NCBI GenBank assembly: GCA_040756715.1 | Contig: JBFLYE010000104.1 | Coordinates: 1-5,317 of the forward strand | Direction of reading: 5' to 3' | DNA from: a bacterium | Lineage (GTDB): Bacteria; UBA9089; UBA9088 | Length of the DNA stretch: 5,317 nt | Shown here: positions 5,307-5,317 of the stretch, one piece after another | Numbering within the stretch: position 1 is the first letter of the stretch | Layout of the letters: each line of letters begins with the position of its first letter | Made by a program: the position numbers and the translations under genes | The notes under the pieces: generated by a model | The model's database searches: none | Seen by the model: only the letters and a program-made list of their open reading frames with translations | Told to the model about the DNA's origin: nothing

Positions 5307-5317
5307 TTATGTTTTTA
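5214..5317. other. AT-rich, probably non-coding right edge
   Basis: The main frame is technically open to 5306, but its 31 codons here (Asn, Phe, Lys and Ser rich) match nothing in the N-caps of the other modules. All three minus frames contain stops between 5257 and 5317. The only minus-strand ATG (5239-5237) is in another frame and stops after seven codons. I see no convincing ribosome binding site or promoter. Confidence 0.6.
5266..5291. repeat. 14-bp AT-rich direct repeat beside the broken 5' end
   Basis: The unit aaattttgaattct at 5266-5279 is followed at once by aaattttgaatttt at 5280-5293, differing at one base. It lies in very AT-rich sequence that does not look coding and just precedes the point where the protein becomes recognisable. 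Its role is unknown. It could be intergenic filler, a rearrangement scar or an assembly break point. Confidence 0.7.

Noticed and set aside
1-5317. GAATTC sites close to both ends (2-7 and 5273-5278) as cloning boundaries
   Set aside because: The motif is likely by chance in AT-rich sequence, neither site is at the exact end, and no vector sequence is visible.
5214-5317. Promoter with a TACTAT-like -10 box upstream of the gene
   Set aside because: Such hexamers occur by chance in very AT-rich DNA. No matching -35 box, ribosome binding site or start codon supports it.

Overview
The window holds essentially one gene, read on the minus strand. It is a very large, repeat-built, probably secreted or surface protein from an AT-rich genome (roughly 35-40 % G+C in the lines I sampled). 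Arg is mostly AGA/AGG and Ile is often ATA. The combination of right-handed beta-helix repeats, carboxypeptidase-regulatory-like (CReg) domains, DUF11, CARDB and a possible cohesin-like domain is typical of giant exported proteins in uncultured bacterial lineages. No marker pins down the taxon.

Layout in reading order, from high to low coordinates. (1) 5214-5317: very AT-rich, with a 14-bp direct repeat and no usable start codon. (2) 5213-4341: beta-helix module 1, whose N-terminal cap is mostly missing. (3) 4328-4083 and 4043-3795: two CReg domains in tandem. (4) 3791-2997: beta-helix module 2, short. (5) 2987-2742: CReg domain 3. (6) 2738-1584: beta-helix module 3, long. (7) 1556-927: two DUF11 repeats. 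(8) 911-591: a CARDB domain. (9) 581-338: CReg domain 4, broken by a frameshift at about 443. (10) 337-1: the tail of the same protein in another frame, ending in a possible cohesin-like domain that runs off the left edge.

The gene appears damaged or misread at both ends. At the 5' end the frame stays open to a stop at 5307-5309 without any ATG, GTG or TTG before 4778, and the first module lacks about 68 residues of its cap and any signal peptide. At the 3' end the frame stops at 420, but homology continues in another frame from 442 to the window edge. The likely repair is two missing G bases in a KPG motif.

Repeats are nested: 66-bp rungs, a 264-bp four-rung super-repeat, a module of about 1053 bp (CReg plus helix), and exact 55- and 56-bp matches between modules 1 and 3. 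I found no RNA gene, CRISPR array, mobile-element gene, terminator or independent plus-strand gene.
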